The notes under the pieces are model-generated. The model worked only from the letters and a program-made list of their open reading frames with translations, did no database searches and was not told the DNA's origin. Shown here in pieces: positions 1-9,160 of a DNA stretch of 64,000 bases. The DNA lies in NCBI RefSeq assembly GCF_900299535.1, contig NZ_OMKE01000007.1, forward strand, positions 7,501-71,500, given 5' to 3'. The translations under genes were made by a program, and so were the position numbers. The stretch's first letter is position 1. Each line of letters opens with the position of its first letter. This DNA comes from Aquimarina aquimarini. GTDB lineage: Bacteria > Bacteroidota > Bacteroidia > Flavobacteriales > Flavobacteriaceae.

Positions 1-1
1 T

Positions 2-667
2 GCTAGAATTGCATATGAAGCAGAAGTTTTAGAACATAATGAACCAGGAGGGTTGATGGATCAATATTCAATTGGCATAGGCAATGTTTTGTTTATTGAT
101 ACAAGTAAAGAAGCATCTTATGATACTATTAAGAATGATATTCCAGGATTAATTGTTGGAGAATCTGGGGTAAAAAAAGAAACCATAGGTACTTTGGGAG
201 ATAGAAAAGAAAAAGCATTAAAAGCGATTAAGTATATCGCTGATAAAGTTCCTGATTTTGACTTGAAAAGAACAAAATTAGAGGAATATGATGACTATGA
301 GAAATACGTTCCAACAGAATTGAAACCTTATTTTTTTGCAGCGCTAAAAAATCATTCAATCACTTTGAAAGCGCTAGAGGAACTAAAAAAAGAATGCCCC
401 AATATGGAGTATATTGGGAATCTAATGAATGAACATCATCTTGTGCTCAAAAATATTCTTAAAATAACAGTACCTATAATAGATAATATGGTAGCAAAAG
501 CTATAGAAGCAGGTGCATATGGAGTAAAGATCGTGGGGTCTGGTGGTGGTGGAAGTATTGTTGCGCTAGCTCCAAAAAACAAAGAACAGGCTGTTATCGA
601 AGCAATTCAAAAAGAAGGTAAAGCTGCATATGTTGTTAATGTAGATGCAGGGGCTAGAGTTATTTAA
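2..667 (+). CDS. GHMP-family sugar kinase, C-terminal part (cut by window edge)
   Basis: The frame is open from base 2, so the gene begins before the window; the first in-frame start-like codon (TTG at 53) lies inside a conserved motif and is not the start. The visible part begins just before a Gly-Gly-Leu-Met-Asp-Gln motif, which matches the galactokinase-type GHMP family. Near its end is a Gly-Ser-Gly-Gly-Gly-Gly-Ser motif typical of the C-terminal GHMP domain. GHMP kinases transfer phosphate from ATP to a small substrate, here probably a sugar. The gene ends 12 bases before a sugar nucleotidyltransferase gene, so the pair probably makes a sugar-1-phosphate and then an NDP-sugar. Which sugar is used cannot be read from the sequence. 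Confidence 0.85.
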   Translation, partial: ARIAYEAEVLEHNEPGGLMDQYSIGIGNVLFIDTSKEASYDTIKNDIPGLIVGESGVKKETIGTLGDRKEKALKAIKYIADKVPDFDLKRTKLEEYDDYEKYVPTELKPYFFAALKNHSITLKALEELKKECPNMEYIGNLMNEHHLVLKNILKITVPIIDNMVAKAIEAGAYGVKIVGSGGGGSIVALAPKNKEQAVIEAIQKEGKAAYVVNVDAGARVI

Positions 668-679
668 AAAATAAGGAAT

Positions 680-1549
680 ATGTATGAAAATTTAATTATT
701 CTGGCAGGAGGAGCTTCTTCTAGAATGAAAAAAGAAACAACAACAGGACTTAGTAGTGAGTTAACAGTACAAGCAAATACAAGAACAAAATCTCTTATTA
801 GTATTGATGCAGCAGGAAGACCTGTTATGGATTACCTATTGTATAATGCCAAAAAAGCTGGGTACACCAAAATTTTTATTGTTATAGGAGAGAATGGAGG
901 GTTGATGAAGGAGTTTTATGGAGCAGAGGATAAAGGAAATGACTTTCATGGATTAACGATTAATTATGCGGTACAATACATACCAAAAAATAGAGTCAAA
1001 CCTTTTGGTACAGCAGATGCACTTTGTCAAGCAATTATTCAATATCCACAATTAAGAAATGATAGCTATACAGTATGTAATAGTGATAATTTATATTCAA
1101 TAGAAGCATTACAAGCATTACGAGAAATAAATCACCCTAATGCATTTATGAGTTATGATAGAGATGCATTGCAGTTCCCAATAGAGCGTATAGCTCAATT
1201 TGCATTGGTGTCTTTGGATAATGAAGGTTTTTTAGAAAATATAATCGAGAAACCATCAGTGATAGATAGTCAGCGATATAAGGATAAAGAAGGTAAGCTT
1301 AGAGTAAGTATGAATGTATTCAAATTTAATGGAGCAATGTTTCAGGATTATATTGATAATTGTCCTATAAACGAAAAACGAAACGAAAAAGAATTACCCA
1401 CAGCTTTATTAAACATGGTAAAAGAAAATAAACAGTCTGTTATAGGTATTCCAATTTCAGAACATGTGCCAGATTTAACGTCAAAAGAAGATATTGCTAT
1501 TTTAAAAAAATATATAGAAAAAGAATATGTAGATATGAATTGGGATTAA
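680..1549 (+). CDS. Sugar-phosphate nucleotidyltransferase (NTP_transferase family)
   Basis: This 289-residue protein starts with a Leu-Ala-Gly-Gly-Ala-Ser-Ser-Arg-Met-Lys nucleotide-binding signature, the usual N-terminus of enzymes that join a sugar-1-phosphate to an NTP. A second conserved feature is the Asn-Ser-Asp-Asn segment near residue 135, in the position of the metal-binding aspartate motif. About 20 extra residues lie between the first motif and the Thr-Lys-Ser-Leu segment that stands where most relatives have Lys-Pro-Leu. It follows the GHMP kinase by 12 bases, almost certainly in one transcript, and probably uses that kinase's product. NDP and sugar specificity are unknown. About 325 bases without a gene follow. 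Confidence 0.85.
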   Translation: MYENLIILAGGASSRMKKETTTGLSSELTVQANTRTKSLISIDAAGRPVMDYLLYNAKKAGYTKIFIVIGENGGLMKEFYGAEDKGNDFHGLTINYAVQYIPKNRVKPFGTADALCQAIIQYPQLRNDSYTVCNSDNLYSIEALQALREINHPNAFMSYDRDALQFPIERIAQFALVSLDNEGFLENIIEKPSVIDSQRYKDKEGKLRVSMNVFKFNGAMFQDYIDNCPINEKRNEKELPTALLNMVKENKQSVIGIPISEHVPDLTSKEDIAILKKYIEKEYVDMNWD

Positions 1550-1803
1550 GGTAATAGGGGGCAAATTAATTTTGATGCATGTATTTTTATGAATTTATTA
1601 AAAAGACTATTATTCTTGAATTCTAATTCTTGAAATATTTCAGAAAATGACAACTAATCTTATATTGTTTTTTTATTGAACTTAATTGAAACTAATATAT
1701 AAATAGAGCTTGCATTTTTTAAGGTAATTTGATGAGAAGTTATAAATTTCACTTTATCTTTTTTTTATATTTAAATTCTTTTTTTTACTAGTATAATTAC
1801 CTT

Positions 1804-1832
1804 TTTGAAGTTTAATATTCTTTGTATGTTTG
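1804..1832 (+). promoter_or_regulatory. Candidate promoter for the TPR/AraC regulator
   Basis: TTTG at 1804-1807 and TATGTTTG at 1825-1832 are separated by 17 bases, close to the Bacteroidota consensus TTTG-N19-TAnnTTTG. Transcription would begin near 1838, upstream of the ATG codons at 1874 and 1880. The rest of the gap from 1550 to 1803 is AT-rich and holds no convincing reading frame. Confidence 0.45.
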
Positions 1833-1873
1833 TTTGGAATTAGGTTTAAGGTTGATTCTTGTCCCTTATTAGA

Positions 1874-3580
1874 ATGCGTATGAAAGCTATCTGCTTGTTT
1901 GTTGTGTTAATGTGTTTTATGCCTACTTTGTATTCTATGCAAAAGCAGAAAGTGGTAGATTCTATTTCTTCAGATTCATTACAACAAAAATTATTGGTAG
2001 AACTGGAACTGTTGTTTTGGAAGAATGAAAATAAAGGTTCAGTTCTTAGAAATAAAATTGCCAGTACATATCTTTTTAAGGCCAAAAAAATAATGGATAA
2101 AGAAAAGATAGCCGATGGATATCAAATGTTTCTTTCTATCTATAAAAAAGATTCTCATATATCATTACAATATGTAGACTCTATTATAGGAGTAACTAAA
2201 GAGTTGAAAAATAATCATTATCCTTCTACAGGATATACGATGAAAGGAAATATATTAAGCGCAATAGAACAATATGATGAAGCATTAAAAGCATATTTGA
2301 TTGCTAAACAATATGCAGAAAGGAATAATAATGCACAACAATTGATTGGTTTAAAACACAATATAGCATTGTTGAAAACTACTTTAGGAAAAGAGAAAGA
2401 AGCTTTGCAAGTGTATAGACAAAATTATAACTCTTTAGAAAAACAAGGTAGTGCTATAAAAAATAGTCAAATTTATATAGCTACGTTATATAAATTATCG
2501 GATAGTTATAATGGAATTAAACGCTATGATTCTGCATATTTTTATTTAAAAAAAGGTATTAAAGCTAGTCTGTCTAATAAGTATAAGTTTTATTACCCGA
2601 ATTTTTTATTTATTTATGGAATCAATAGCTACCACAGAGAGGAGTATCAATCCGCTATTGATAGTTTGAGAAAAGCATTGGTTTTATCCAAAGAAGATGT
2701 GAATGATATAAATGTAAGAAAAGGGTATTTGTATTTAGGAAAAATCTATTTACATCTAAAAGAAGAAGGGAAAGCACTATACTATTTAAAAAAAGTAGAT
2801 GAGATAACTAATGAATCAAACTACAGATTAGAAATAGGAGAGACGTTTACATTATTACTGGATTATTATAAAAAGAATAAAGATCAACATAATCAGTTAG
2901 AAATAATGGAAAAAATGCTACGGTATGAAAGCATTTCTAATATAAAATATAATCGATTAAATAACTCCATTGTAAAAAAGTATGATATCCCACAATTGAT
3001 CAAAGATAAAGATCAATTGATAAGTGAAATTAGAAATGACAATAAGTTTTTGACTTATACATCAATATCTTTTAGTGTTTTTTTGATCATATCAGTGAGT
3101 TCTTTTTACATTTATTTTTCTAAGAAAAGGAAAAATAAATATAAAATTCAATTAAATAAGGAACTAGAGAAGGTTAAAGCTATAGAGGATAAGAAGGTAA
3201 AGGTTGTGAAATCAAATAAGGATCTTTCTGCCAAATTGATTAAGGAAATACTTGAGAAGTTGAATGATTTTGAATGTAATCAAGGATATTTAAAAAACGA
3301 CCTTACTCTAATTAAGGTTTCAAAAAAAATAAAAACAAATTCTACCTATTTATCTAAAGTGATCAATATGGAAAAGCAAAAGAATTTTGCAAATTATATT
3401 AATGATTTAAGAATAGAATATTGTGTAAGTCAAATAGAAACTAATGAAAAGTTTAGACAATATTCTATCAAGTCAATTGCAAAGGAGGTCGGTTTTAATA
3501 ATATACAATCTTTTGCAAAAGCTTTTTTTAAGAATAAAGGGTGTAATCCAGTAGAATATGTAAAAAGAGTTGCGGGCTAG
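1874..3580 (+). CDS. TPR-containing, membrane-anchored AraC-family regulator
   Basis: The protein has a signal sequence or signal anchor, a long alpha-helical region with tetratricopeptide-like repeats (about residues 90-350), one membrane segment near residues 391-413, a short charged coiled region, and a C-terminal AraC-type double helix-turn-helix in the last 100 residues. Such proteins are common in Flavobacteriaceae and are thought to sense a signal outside the cytoplasm and act on DNA inside. The frame opens at a TTG at 1859, but the ATGs at 1874 and 1880 start a proper signal sequence (MKAICLFVVLM...) and fit better. The next gene is a putative RiPP precursor on the same strand, 133 bases downstream, so it may be the target; that link is inference. 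Confidence 0.8.
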   Translation: MRMKAICLFVVLMCFMPTLYSMQKQKVVDSISSDSLQQKLLVELELLFWKNENKGSVLRNKIASTYLFKAKKIMDKEKIADGYQMFLSIYKKDSHISLQYVDSIIGVTKELKNNHYPSTGYTMKGNILSAIEQYDEALKAYLIAKQYAERNNNAQQLIGLKHNIALLKTTLGKEKEALQVYRQNYNSLEKQGSAIKNSQIYIATLYKLSDSYNGIKRYDSAYFYLKKGIKASLSNKYKFYYPNFLFIYGINSYHREEYQSAIDSLRKALVLSKEDVNDINVRKGYLYLGKIYLHLKEEGKALYYLKKVDEITNESNYRLEIGETFTLLLDYYKKNKDQHNQLEIMEKMLRYESISNIKYNRLNNSIVKKYDIPQLIKDKDQLISEIRNDNKFLTYTSISFSVFLIISVSSFYIYFSKKRKNKYKIQLNKELEKVKAIEDKKVKVVKSNKDLSAKLIKEILEKLNDFECNQGYLKNDLTLIKVSKKIKTNSTYLSKVINMEKQKNFANYINDLRIEYCVSQIETNEKFRQYSIKSIAKEVGFNNIQSFAKAFFKNKGCNPVEYVKRVAG

Positions 3581-3713
3581 TTAGTCGTGATTTTTTTATC
3601 TTTAAGAAAATAGGTGAATATTTATAAAATTTAAGTTTTAATGTAAGATTAAACGATCTCAATAAAGATTAACTTCTTATTTTTAAAATCTAAAAGAATC
3701 AAATTAAAATACA

Positions 3714-3878
3714 ATGAAAGGAAAAAATAAAATCAAGCTTCAAAAAATTAAAATTGCAAAATTAGATGATTCAATGAAATTTCGAATTAAGGGAGGAGAT
3801 GATTTTGGGAAAACTAATAGTGCTGGTTGTGTTTCACAACCCCCTTGTCAATCGATAATTGATGTAGCTGATGAATAA
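3714..3878 (+). CDS. Putative RiPP (class I lanthipeptide-like) precursor peptide, 54 residues
   Basis: An ATG at 3714 opens a 54-codon frame ending in TAA at 3876-3878. The N-terminal half is rich in Lys, Leu and Ile (KIKLQKIKIAKLDD), as in Bacteroidota lanthipeptide-type leaders. It is followed by Arg-Ile-Lys-Gly-Gly, a double-glycine processing site after residue 28. The remaining 26 residues form a hydrophilic core with two Cys (residues 39 and 45) and several Ser and Thr, the residues needed for thioether rings. No LanB, LanC, protease or transporter gene is present in the window, so any modification must come from elsewhere. The gene lies between the TPR/AraC regulator and a strong terminator (4005-4041). 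The call rests on leader resemblance, not on a confirmed family match. Confidence 0.6.
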   Translation: MKGKNKIKLQKIKIAKLDDSMKFRIKGGDDFGKTNSAGCVSQPPCQSIIDVADE

Positions 3879-4004
3879 GAAGTCATGTATGTAATTATAG
3901 AATATAGAGGTGCAATTCTTGATGTGTTTTGTTTAATTTAAAATTCAGTTCAGATAGGGGTGAGTTTACGTTTTGGAGAAAATATAGATAGAATATCTAA
4001 AATA

Positions 4005-4041
4005 AAAAAGCCCAGTTTGTAAGACACAAACTGGGCTTTTT
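4005..4041. terminator. Bidirectional intrinsic terminator
   Basis: A perfect 16-bp stem (arms 4005-4020 and 4026-4041) with a 5-base loop is flanked by A and T runs on both sides. It can end the peptide gene on the plus strand and the acyl-CoA dehydrogenase gene on the minus strand. Confidence 0.9.
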
Positions 4042-4057
4042 ATTAAAGAATTTTTAA

Positions 4058-5200
4058 TTAATCTCTAAGAATACTTCTCGAAATTACGATTCTCTGTATT
4101 TCAGAAGTTCCTTCGTATATCTGAGTTATTTTTGCATCTCTCATTAAGCGTTCTACATGGTACTCTTTAACAAAACCATTCCCTCCATGCACCTGTACAG
4201 CTTCAACAGCAACATCCATTGCTACCTCAGAAGCATATAATTTTGCCATTGCACCAGAAAGATCATAATTCTCATGATTGTCTTTATCTTTTGCCGCTTT
4301 GTATACAAGCATTCTTGCAGCCTCAATTTTGGTGTGCATGTCAGCAAGTTTAAAAGCGATAGCTTGATGATTCATTATTTCTGTTCCAAAAGCTTTACGT
4401 ACTTTAGAATATTCTTTTGCCAATTCATAAGCTCCTGCAGCAATTCCTAAAGCTTGTGCTGCAATACCAATTCGGCCACCAGCTAGTGTTTTCATAGCGA
4501 ATTTGAATCCAAAACCATCTTCTCCAATTCGATTTTCTTTAGGAACTTTTACATCATTAAATATAAGAGAGTGGGTGTCACTACCTCTTATTCCAAGTTT
4601 ATCTTCTTTTGGGCCAATTTCAAACCCTTCCCATCCCTTTTCAACTATAAAAGCATTGATGCCTTTATGTTTTTTCTCTCTATCCGTTTGGGCAATAACC
4701 AAATAGTAATCTGCAGAGTTACCATTGGTAATCCAGTTTTTTGTACCATTAAGGATATAATGATCTCCTTTATCTATAGCCGTTGTTTTTTGAGAAGTAG
4801 CATCACTACCTGCTTCTGGTTCTGATAGGCAGAAAGCTCCTATTGATTCTCCTGTAGTAAGCTTGGTTAAGTATTTTTCTTTTTGCTCAGCATTTCCATA
4901 GGTATCAAGCCCCCAGCATACCAGAGAATTATTTACAGAAACAATAACAGAGCAAGAGGCATCAATTTTAGATAATTCTTCCATTGCAAGAACGTAAGAA
5001 ATTGTATCCATTCCACCTCCACCATATTCAGGAGAAGCCATCATACCAAGAAAGCCAAGTTCTCCCATTCTTTTTACTTGTTCTGTGGGAAATTCTTGCT
5101 TGTTGTCGCGTTCGATTACACCGGGTAATAATTCTGATTTGGCAAAATCACGAGCTGCGTCTCGGATCATTAACTGCTCTTCTGATAATTTGAAGTCCAT
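4058..5200 (-). CDS. Acyl-CoA dehydrogenase
   Basis: This 380-residue protein has the normal length and layout of a short-chain acyl-CoA dehydrogenase. The N-terminal helical domain begins MDFKLSEEQ, a middle segment Cys-Leu-Ser-Glu-Pro-Glu-Ala-Gly-Ser-Asp contacts FAD and substrate, and the C-terminal region carries Gln-Ile-Tyr-Glu-Gly-Thr, whose Glu is the catalytic base in butyryl/short-chain enzymes. It oxidises acyl-CoA to trans-2-enoyl-CoA, passing electrons to ETF, in fatty-acid or branched-chain amino-acid breakdown. It stands alone on the minus strand, divergent from the amino-acid dehydrogenase gene. CAAATATA at 5294-5301 (TATATTTG on the minus strand) is a possible -7 element. Chain-length preference is not certain. 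Confidence 0.93.
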   Translation of the reverse strand: MDFKLSEEQLMIRDAARDFAKSELLPGVIERDNKQEFPTEQVKRMGELGFLGMMASPEYGGGGMDTISYVLAMEELSKIDASCSVIVSVNNSLVCWGLDTYGNAEQKEKYLTKLTTGESIGAFCLSEPEAGSDATSQKTTAIDKGDHYILNGTKNWITNGNSADYYLVIAQTDREKKHKGINAFIVEKGWEGFEIGPKEDKLGIRGSDTHSLIFNDVKVPKENRIGEDGFGFKFAMKTLAGGRIGIAAQALGIAAGAYELAKEYSKVRKAFGTEIMNHQAIAFKLADMHTKIEAARMLVYKAAKDKDNHENYDLSGAMAKLYASEVAMDVAVEAVQVHGGNGFVKEYHVERLMRDAKITQIYEGTSEIQRIVISRSILRD

Positions 5201-5486
5201 ATTTCTTTATAATTTACTATGCGTGCATAACACGAAATTCGTACTTTTTAATGAAAAAAAAATGAGATACCCCCCTTTTTTTTAGTAATTCTACAAATAT
5301 AAGCTATAATATGATAGTTTTACTGTTTTTTTGATTTTTTGAGAAAATCACTTTTAGCCATATATGTCGGGGAATTTTTATATATTCTTTGATAAAGCAT
5401 CTAAGTTGTTTTTCTCCTGTGAAAAAGATCTCCCTTAATTTACTATAATTTTATTTTTATTTCAGGTTTTACCGTATTTAGTTTTT

Positions 5487-5570
5487 TATATTTGTGAAAT
5501 CACATTTGATTGTAATTCGATTTATTGTAATATCAAGAAATATGACTCAACTCTAACCTCCGTAAGGAGG
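5487..5570 (+). promoter_or_regulatory. Candidate -7 element and structured leader of the dehydrogenase gene
   Basis: TATATTTG at 5487-5494 matches the Bacteroidota -7 consensus and would give a leader of about 165 bases before the ATG at 5668. Within this leader CCTCC (5557-5561) and GGAGG (5566-5570) form a hairpin closed by a GTAA tetraloop. No good -33 box is present. The 467-base gap 5201-5667 contains nothing else that looks like a gene. Confidence 0.35.
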
Positions 5571-5667
5571 ATTATTTTTAATTTAAAAGTACGATAGTAA
5601 ATATGTTGTTTTTTGAAATATGTTTTTGAAAATACAATTGGTTATTCAATAAATTGAAATTTTAAAA

Positions 5668-6894
5668 ATGAAAGAGTTATTAAGTAAATACGAAAATAAA
5701 ACACCTGAAATAGTTTTTAATTGGAAGGATTCTGAAACCGAAGCCGAAGGCTGGACTGTTATAAATTCTCTTAGAGGAGGAGCAGCTGGAGGAGGTACAA
5801 GAATGCGTAAAGGATTGGATATGAATGAGGTTCTTTCTTTGGCAAAAACTATGGAGGTTAAGTTCACAGTATCTGGCCCTACAATAGGAGGTGCAAAATC
5901 AGGTATTAATTTCGACCCTGATGATCCACGCAAAAAAGGAGTACTTAAACGATGGTATAAAGCAGTCTCTCCATTATTAAAAAGCTATTATGGAACTGGA
6001 GGGGACCTTAATGTAGATGAGATACATGAGGTGATCCCTATTACCGAAGAATGTGGTGTGTGGCACCCTCAGGAAGGTGTATTTAATGGCCATTTTCAAC
6101 CTACAGAAGCAGATAAGATTAATAGAATAGGACAGTTGCGCCAAGGAGTAATCAAGGTGCTGGAAAATACTATGTTCTCTCCCGATGTAGATAAAAAATA
6201 TACTGTAGCAGATATGATTACAGGATATGGAGTTGCAGAAGCAGTAAGACACTATTACACTATCTATGGCGGCGAAGTAAAAGGAAAGAGAGCTGTAGTG
6301 CAAGGTTTTGGTAATGTAGGCTCGGCAGCAGCTTATTATCTTTCAGAGATGGGAGCAAAAGTTGTGGGAATTATTGATCATGCTGGTGGATTGATCAAAG
6401 AAGAAGGTTTCTCTTTTGAAGAAATTAAGGAATTGTACTTAAATAAAAAAGGAAACAAATTATATAGTGAACAACTCATTCCTTTTGAAGAAATGAATGA
6501 AAGAGTGTGGTCACTGCCAACAGAGATTTTTGCACCTTGCGCGGCATCTAGATTGATTACCAAAGACCAGATAACAAAAATGATTGACTCTGGATTAGAA
6601 GTTATCTCATGTGGAGCGAATGTTCCTTTTGCAGATAGTGAAATATTCTTTGGACCTATTATGGAGTATACTGATGAGAAAGTAAGTTTGATACCTGATT
6701 TTATTTCTAATTGTGGAATGGCAAGAGTCTTTGCATATTTTATGGAAAGAAAAGTGCAAATGACAGATGAAGCTATTTTTAAAGATACCTCAGAAACGAT
6801 AAAGAAAGCAATTCAGGATCTTTATAATAATAAACAAACAAAAACCAATATAAGTAAGACAGCATTTGAGATAGCCCTCAAACAGCTAGTCTAA
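5668..6894 (+). CDS. Glu/Leu/Phe/Val dehydrogenase family protein
   Basis: This 408-residue enzyme has the two-domain layout of amino-acid dehydrogenases. The first domain has the glycine-rich Gly-Gly-Ala-Ala-Gly-Gly-Gly-Thr-Arg segment (residues 37-45) and the Gly-Gly-Ala-Lys-Ser-Gly segment whose Lys (about residue 77) is the catalytic lysine of the family. The second, NAD-binding, domain has Gly-Phe-Gly-Asn-Val-Gly near residue 212. The enzyme converts an amino acid to its 2-oxo acid and ammonia, reversibly. Whether the substrate is glutamate, leucine, valine or phenylalanine cannot be decided here. nhaB follows after 28 bases and may share the transcript. Confidence 0.88.
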   Translation: MKELLSKYENKTPEIVFNWKDSETEAEGWTVINSLRGGAAGGGTRMRKGLDMNEVLSLAKTMEVKFTVSGPTIGGAKSGINFDPDDPRKKGVLKRWYKAVSPLLKSYYGTGGDLNVDEIHEVIPITEECGVWHPQEGVFNGHFQPTEADKINRIGQLRQGVIKVLENTMFSPDVDKKYTVADMITGYGVAEAVRHYYTIYGGEVKGKRAVVQGFGNVGSAAAYYLSEMGAKVVGIIDHAGGLIKEEGFSFEEIKELYLNKKGNKLYSEQLIPFEEMNERVWSLPTEIFAPCAASRLITKDQITKMIDSGLEVISCGANVPFADSEIFFGPIMEYTDEKVSLIPDFISNCGMARVFAYFMERKVQMTDEAIFKDTSETIKKAIQDLYNNKQTKTNISKTAFEIALKQLV

Positions 6895-6922
6895 ATATTA
6901 ATTGTATTAACCAAGTAAAACT

Positions 6923-8392
6923 ATGTTCAAGTATTTTTTAGGGAGCAGTCCAAAATGGTTTAAGGCCGTAATGGTAGGATTTTTGATTTTTAATGTATTT
7001 TCTTATTTCTTTTTAGGGCCAACAATAACGTCCTGGTTGTTTATAGGAGAGTTTATATTTACGCTGGCAATGGCGCTTAAGTGTTACCCATTACAATCGG
7101 GAGGATTATTAGCTATTCAAATCTTAGCATTAAATCTTACTACATCAAAAAACGCATACCATGAAGTTGATCAGAACCTAGAAGTAGTTTTACTATTGGT
7201 TTTTATGGTAGCAGGAATATATTTTATGAAACCTTTACTGATGTATATCTTTAGTAAAGTTTTTACAAAAATAAAATCTAAAGTGGTATTGTCGCTATTA
7301 TTTGTATTTCTAGCGGCAGTACTTTCTGCATTTTTAGATGCATTGACTGTAACTGCTGTATTGATAAGTGTTGCAGTAGGGTTTTATGGTGTGTATCATA
7401 AGATTCATTCAGGATCAGGAGATTATAATGAGAGTGGTGTGCTGGATAAAAAAGAATTGAGTGGAGAGACTCTAGAGCAATTCAGAAGCTTCTTGCGAAG
7501 CTTAGTGATGCATGGAGTTGTGGGTACAGCACTAGGAGGTGTGTGTACCTTGGTAGGAGAACCTCAAAACTTACTGATAGGTGAGCGAATGGGGTGGGAT
7601 TTTATACAATTCTTTCTCAAAATGGCACCAATCTCATTGCCAGTTTTTGGGGCAGGAATGATTACAACAGTAATTTTAGAAAGCACAAAATCATTTGGTT
7701 TTGGAGCGAAATTACCAGAAGTAGCTAGAAAAATTATCGAAAATTATACAGAAGAAGAAGATGCTAACCGATCAGAAAAATCCAAATATGGATTAATCGT
7801 TCAGGCAGTATCAGCATTACTATTAATTGCAGGTCTAGCATTGCATTTGGCACCAGTTGGATTAATAGGTTTAGCGCTAATTATAGTGCAAACTGCTTTT
7901 ATGGGAATTACCGAAGAGCACCAACTAGGAAAAGCTTTTGAAGAAGCGCTACCGTTTACTGGATTGATCGTTGTTTTCTTTGTTATTGTTGCAATGATAC
8001 ATGATCAGCACCTTTTTAAACCAATTATTGATTGGGCGCTATCTTTAGATCCAGGCCAGCAACCTTCAATGTTTTATGTGGCAAATGGAGTATTATCAAT
8101 GATCAGTGATAATGTCTTTGTAGCAACAGTTTATATAGGAGAAGTAAAACAGGCATTTGATAATGGAGTGATATCAAGAGAGCAGTTTGAGAAACTAGCT
8201 ATTGCGATTAATACAGGTACAAATTTACCAAGTGTTGCAACACCAAATGGTCAAGCAGCGTTTTTATTCTTGTTGACCTCCTCTTTGGCACCATTGATTG
8301 GATTGTCATATACCAAAATGGTAAAAATGGCTTTCCCTTATACAATAGTTCTTGGAGGTATTGGTTTATTAGGGATAATATATATACTATAA
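6923..8392 (+). CDS. nhaB: Na+/H+ antiporter NhaB
   Basis: This 489-residue, very hydrophobic protein matches the E. coli NhaB sequence along its length as I recall it. Conserved stretches include the region after residue 40 ([12 protein letters not shown]), the Ser-Ala-Phe-Leu-Asp-Ala-Leu-Thr-Val segment, and [10 protein letters not shown] near the C-terminus. NhaB is an inner-membrane antiporter that expels sodium in exchange for protons. It follows the amino-acid dehydrogenase by 28 bases and precedes the ExbB gene by 65 bases. In a marine flavobacterium it would help keep cytoplasmic sodium low. Confidence 0.93.
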   Translation: MFKYFLGSSPKWFKAVMVGFLIFNVFSYFFLGPTITSWLFIGEFIFTLAMALKCYPLQSGGLLAIQILALNLTTSKNAYHEVDQNLEVVLLLVFMVAGIYFMKPLLMYIFSKVFTKIKSKVVLSLLFVFLAAVLSAFLDALTVTAVLISVAVGFYGVYHKIHSGSGDYNESGVLDKKELSGETLEQFRSFLRSLVMHGVVGTALGGVCTLVGEPQNLLIGERMGWDFIQFFLKMAPISLPVFGAGMITTVILESTKSFGFGAKLPEVARKIIENYTEEEDANRSEKSKYGLIVQAVSALLLIAGLALHLAPVGLIGLALIIVQTAFMGITEEHQLGKAFEEALPFTGLIVVFFVIVAMIHDQHLFKPIIDWALSLDPGQQPSMFYVANGVLSMISDNVFVATVYIGEVKQAFDNGVISREQFEKLAIAINTGTNLPSVATPNGQAAFLFLLTSSLAPLIGLSYTKMVKMAFPYTIVLGGIGLLGIIYIL

Positions 8393-8422
8393 AATTAAAC
8401 ATACTTAACCTACAGAATTAAC

Positions 8423-8436
8423 GTTAGTATACTAAC
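8423..8436. promoter_or_regulatory. 14-bp perfect palindrome upstream of the ExbB gene
   Basis: GTTAGTATACTAAC lies 21 bases before the ExbB start, in a 65-base intergenic gap. It could be a regulator binding site for the ExbB-ExbD-TonB genes. No known motif was matched, so this is only a candidate. Confidence 0.25.
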
Positions 8437-8457
8437 CACTAAATTAACGAAATCAAA

Positions 8458-9159
8458 ATGACATATTTATCAATGCTTGGCGCTTTGGCCCAGAATACCC
8501 CAGAAATTGAGACACCAGTAGAAGACAATTCACTATCGATCATGGATCTTTTGCTTAGCGGAGGAACAGGAGCGATAGTTATTATAGGAATCCTTTTTGT
8601 ACTACTGTTTGTAGCAGTTTATATTTATTTTGAAAGAATATTTGCGATTAAAGCAGCTTCAAAATATGATGAAGGCTTTATGGATAAGATTAGAGATAGT
8701 GTAGTAAATGGTAAGATAGAGGCTGCAAAAATACTTTGTGCCCAAACAAACAATCCTATTGCTAGATTAACAGAAAAAGGGATTTCTAGAATAGGTCATT
8801 CCTTAGAAGATATAAACAAAGCAATAGAAAATGCAGGTAGACTTGAGGTGTATAAGCTAGAGAAAAATGTAAGTATTTTAGCTACCGTAGCAGGGGCTGC
8901 TCCTATGATTGGTTTCTTAGGAACAGTAATTGGTATGATTTTAGCATTCCATAATTTGGCATCAAGTTCAGGAACTGCAGATATGGGTGTTTTGGCAGAA
9001 GGTATTTATACTGCTATGACAACAACTGTAGGAGGATTGGTAGTTGGTATTGTTGCCTATATAGGGTATAACCATTTGGTAGTAAGAACAGACAAAGTGA
9101 TTCATAGTATGGAGGCTAACGCTGTTGATTTCTTAGACTTGTTAAACGAACCTGCATAA
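8458..9159 (+). CDS. exbB: MotA/TolQ/ExbB proton channel family protein
   Basis: This 233-residue protein has three expected membrane segments (about residues 33-57, 140-165 and 185-205). The last two flank the family's conserved Gly-Phe-Leu-Gly-Thr-Val-Ile-Gly-Met region, and a Thr-Thr-Val-Gly-Gly segment follows. ExbB-type proteins form a pentameric inner-membrane channel that, with ExbD, uses the proton gradient to drive TonB or related systems. It is followed with one base of spacing by the ExbD gene and then by a TonB-like gene, forming a full energy-transduction set. A role in gliding or T9SS energising is unlikely because GldL/GldM look different. Confidence 0.92.
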   Translation: MTYLSMLGALAQNTPEIETPVEDNSLSIMDLLLSGGTGAIVIIGILFVLLFVAVYIYFERIFAIKAASKYDEGFMDKIRDSVVNGKIEAAKILCAQTNNPIARLTEKGISRIGHSLEDINKAIENAGRLEVYKLEKNVSILATVAGAAPMIGFLGTVIGMILAFHNLASSSGTADMGVLAEGIYTAMTTTVGGLVVGIVAYIGYNHLVVRTDKVIHSMEANAVDFLDLLNEPA

Positions 9160-9160
9160 T

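Noticed and set aside
3884..3940. 18-codon frame after the RiPP-like gene
   Set aside because: No leader-like features, so it is not taken as a second precursor.
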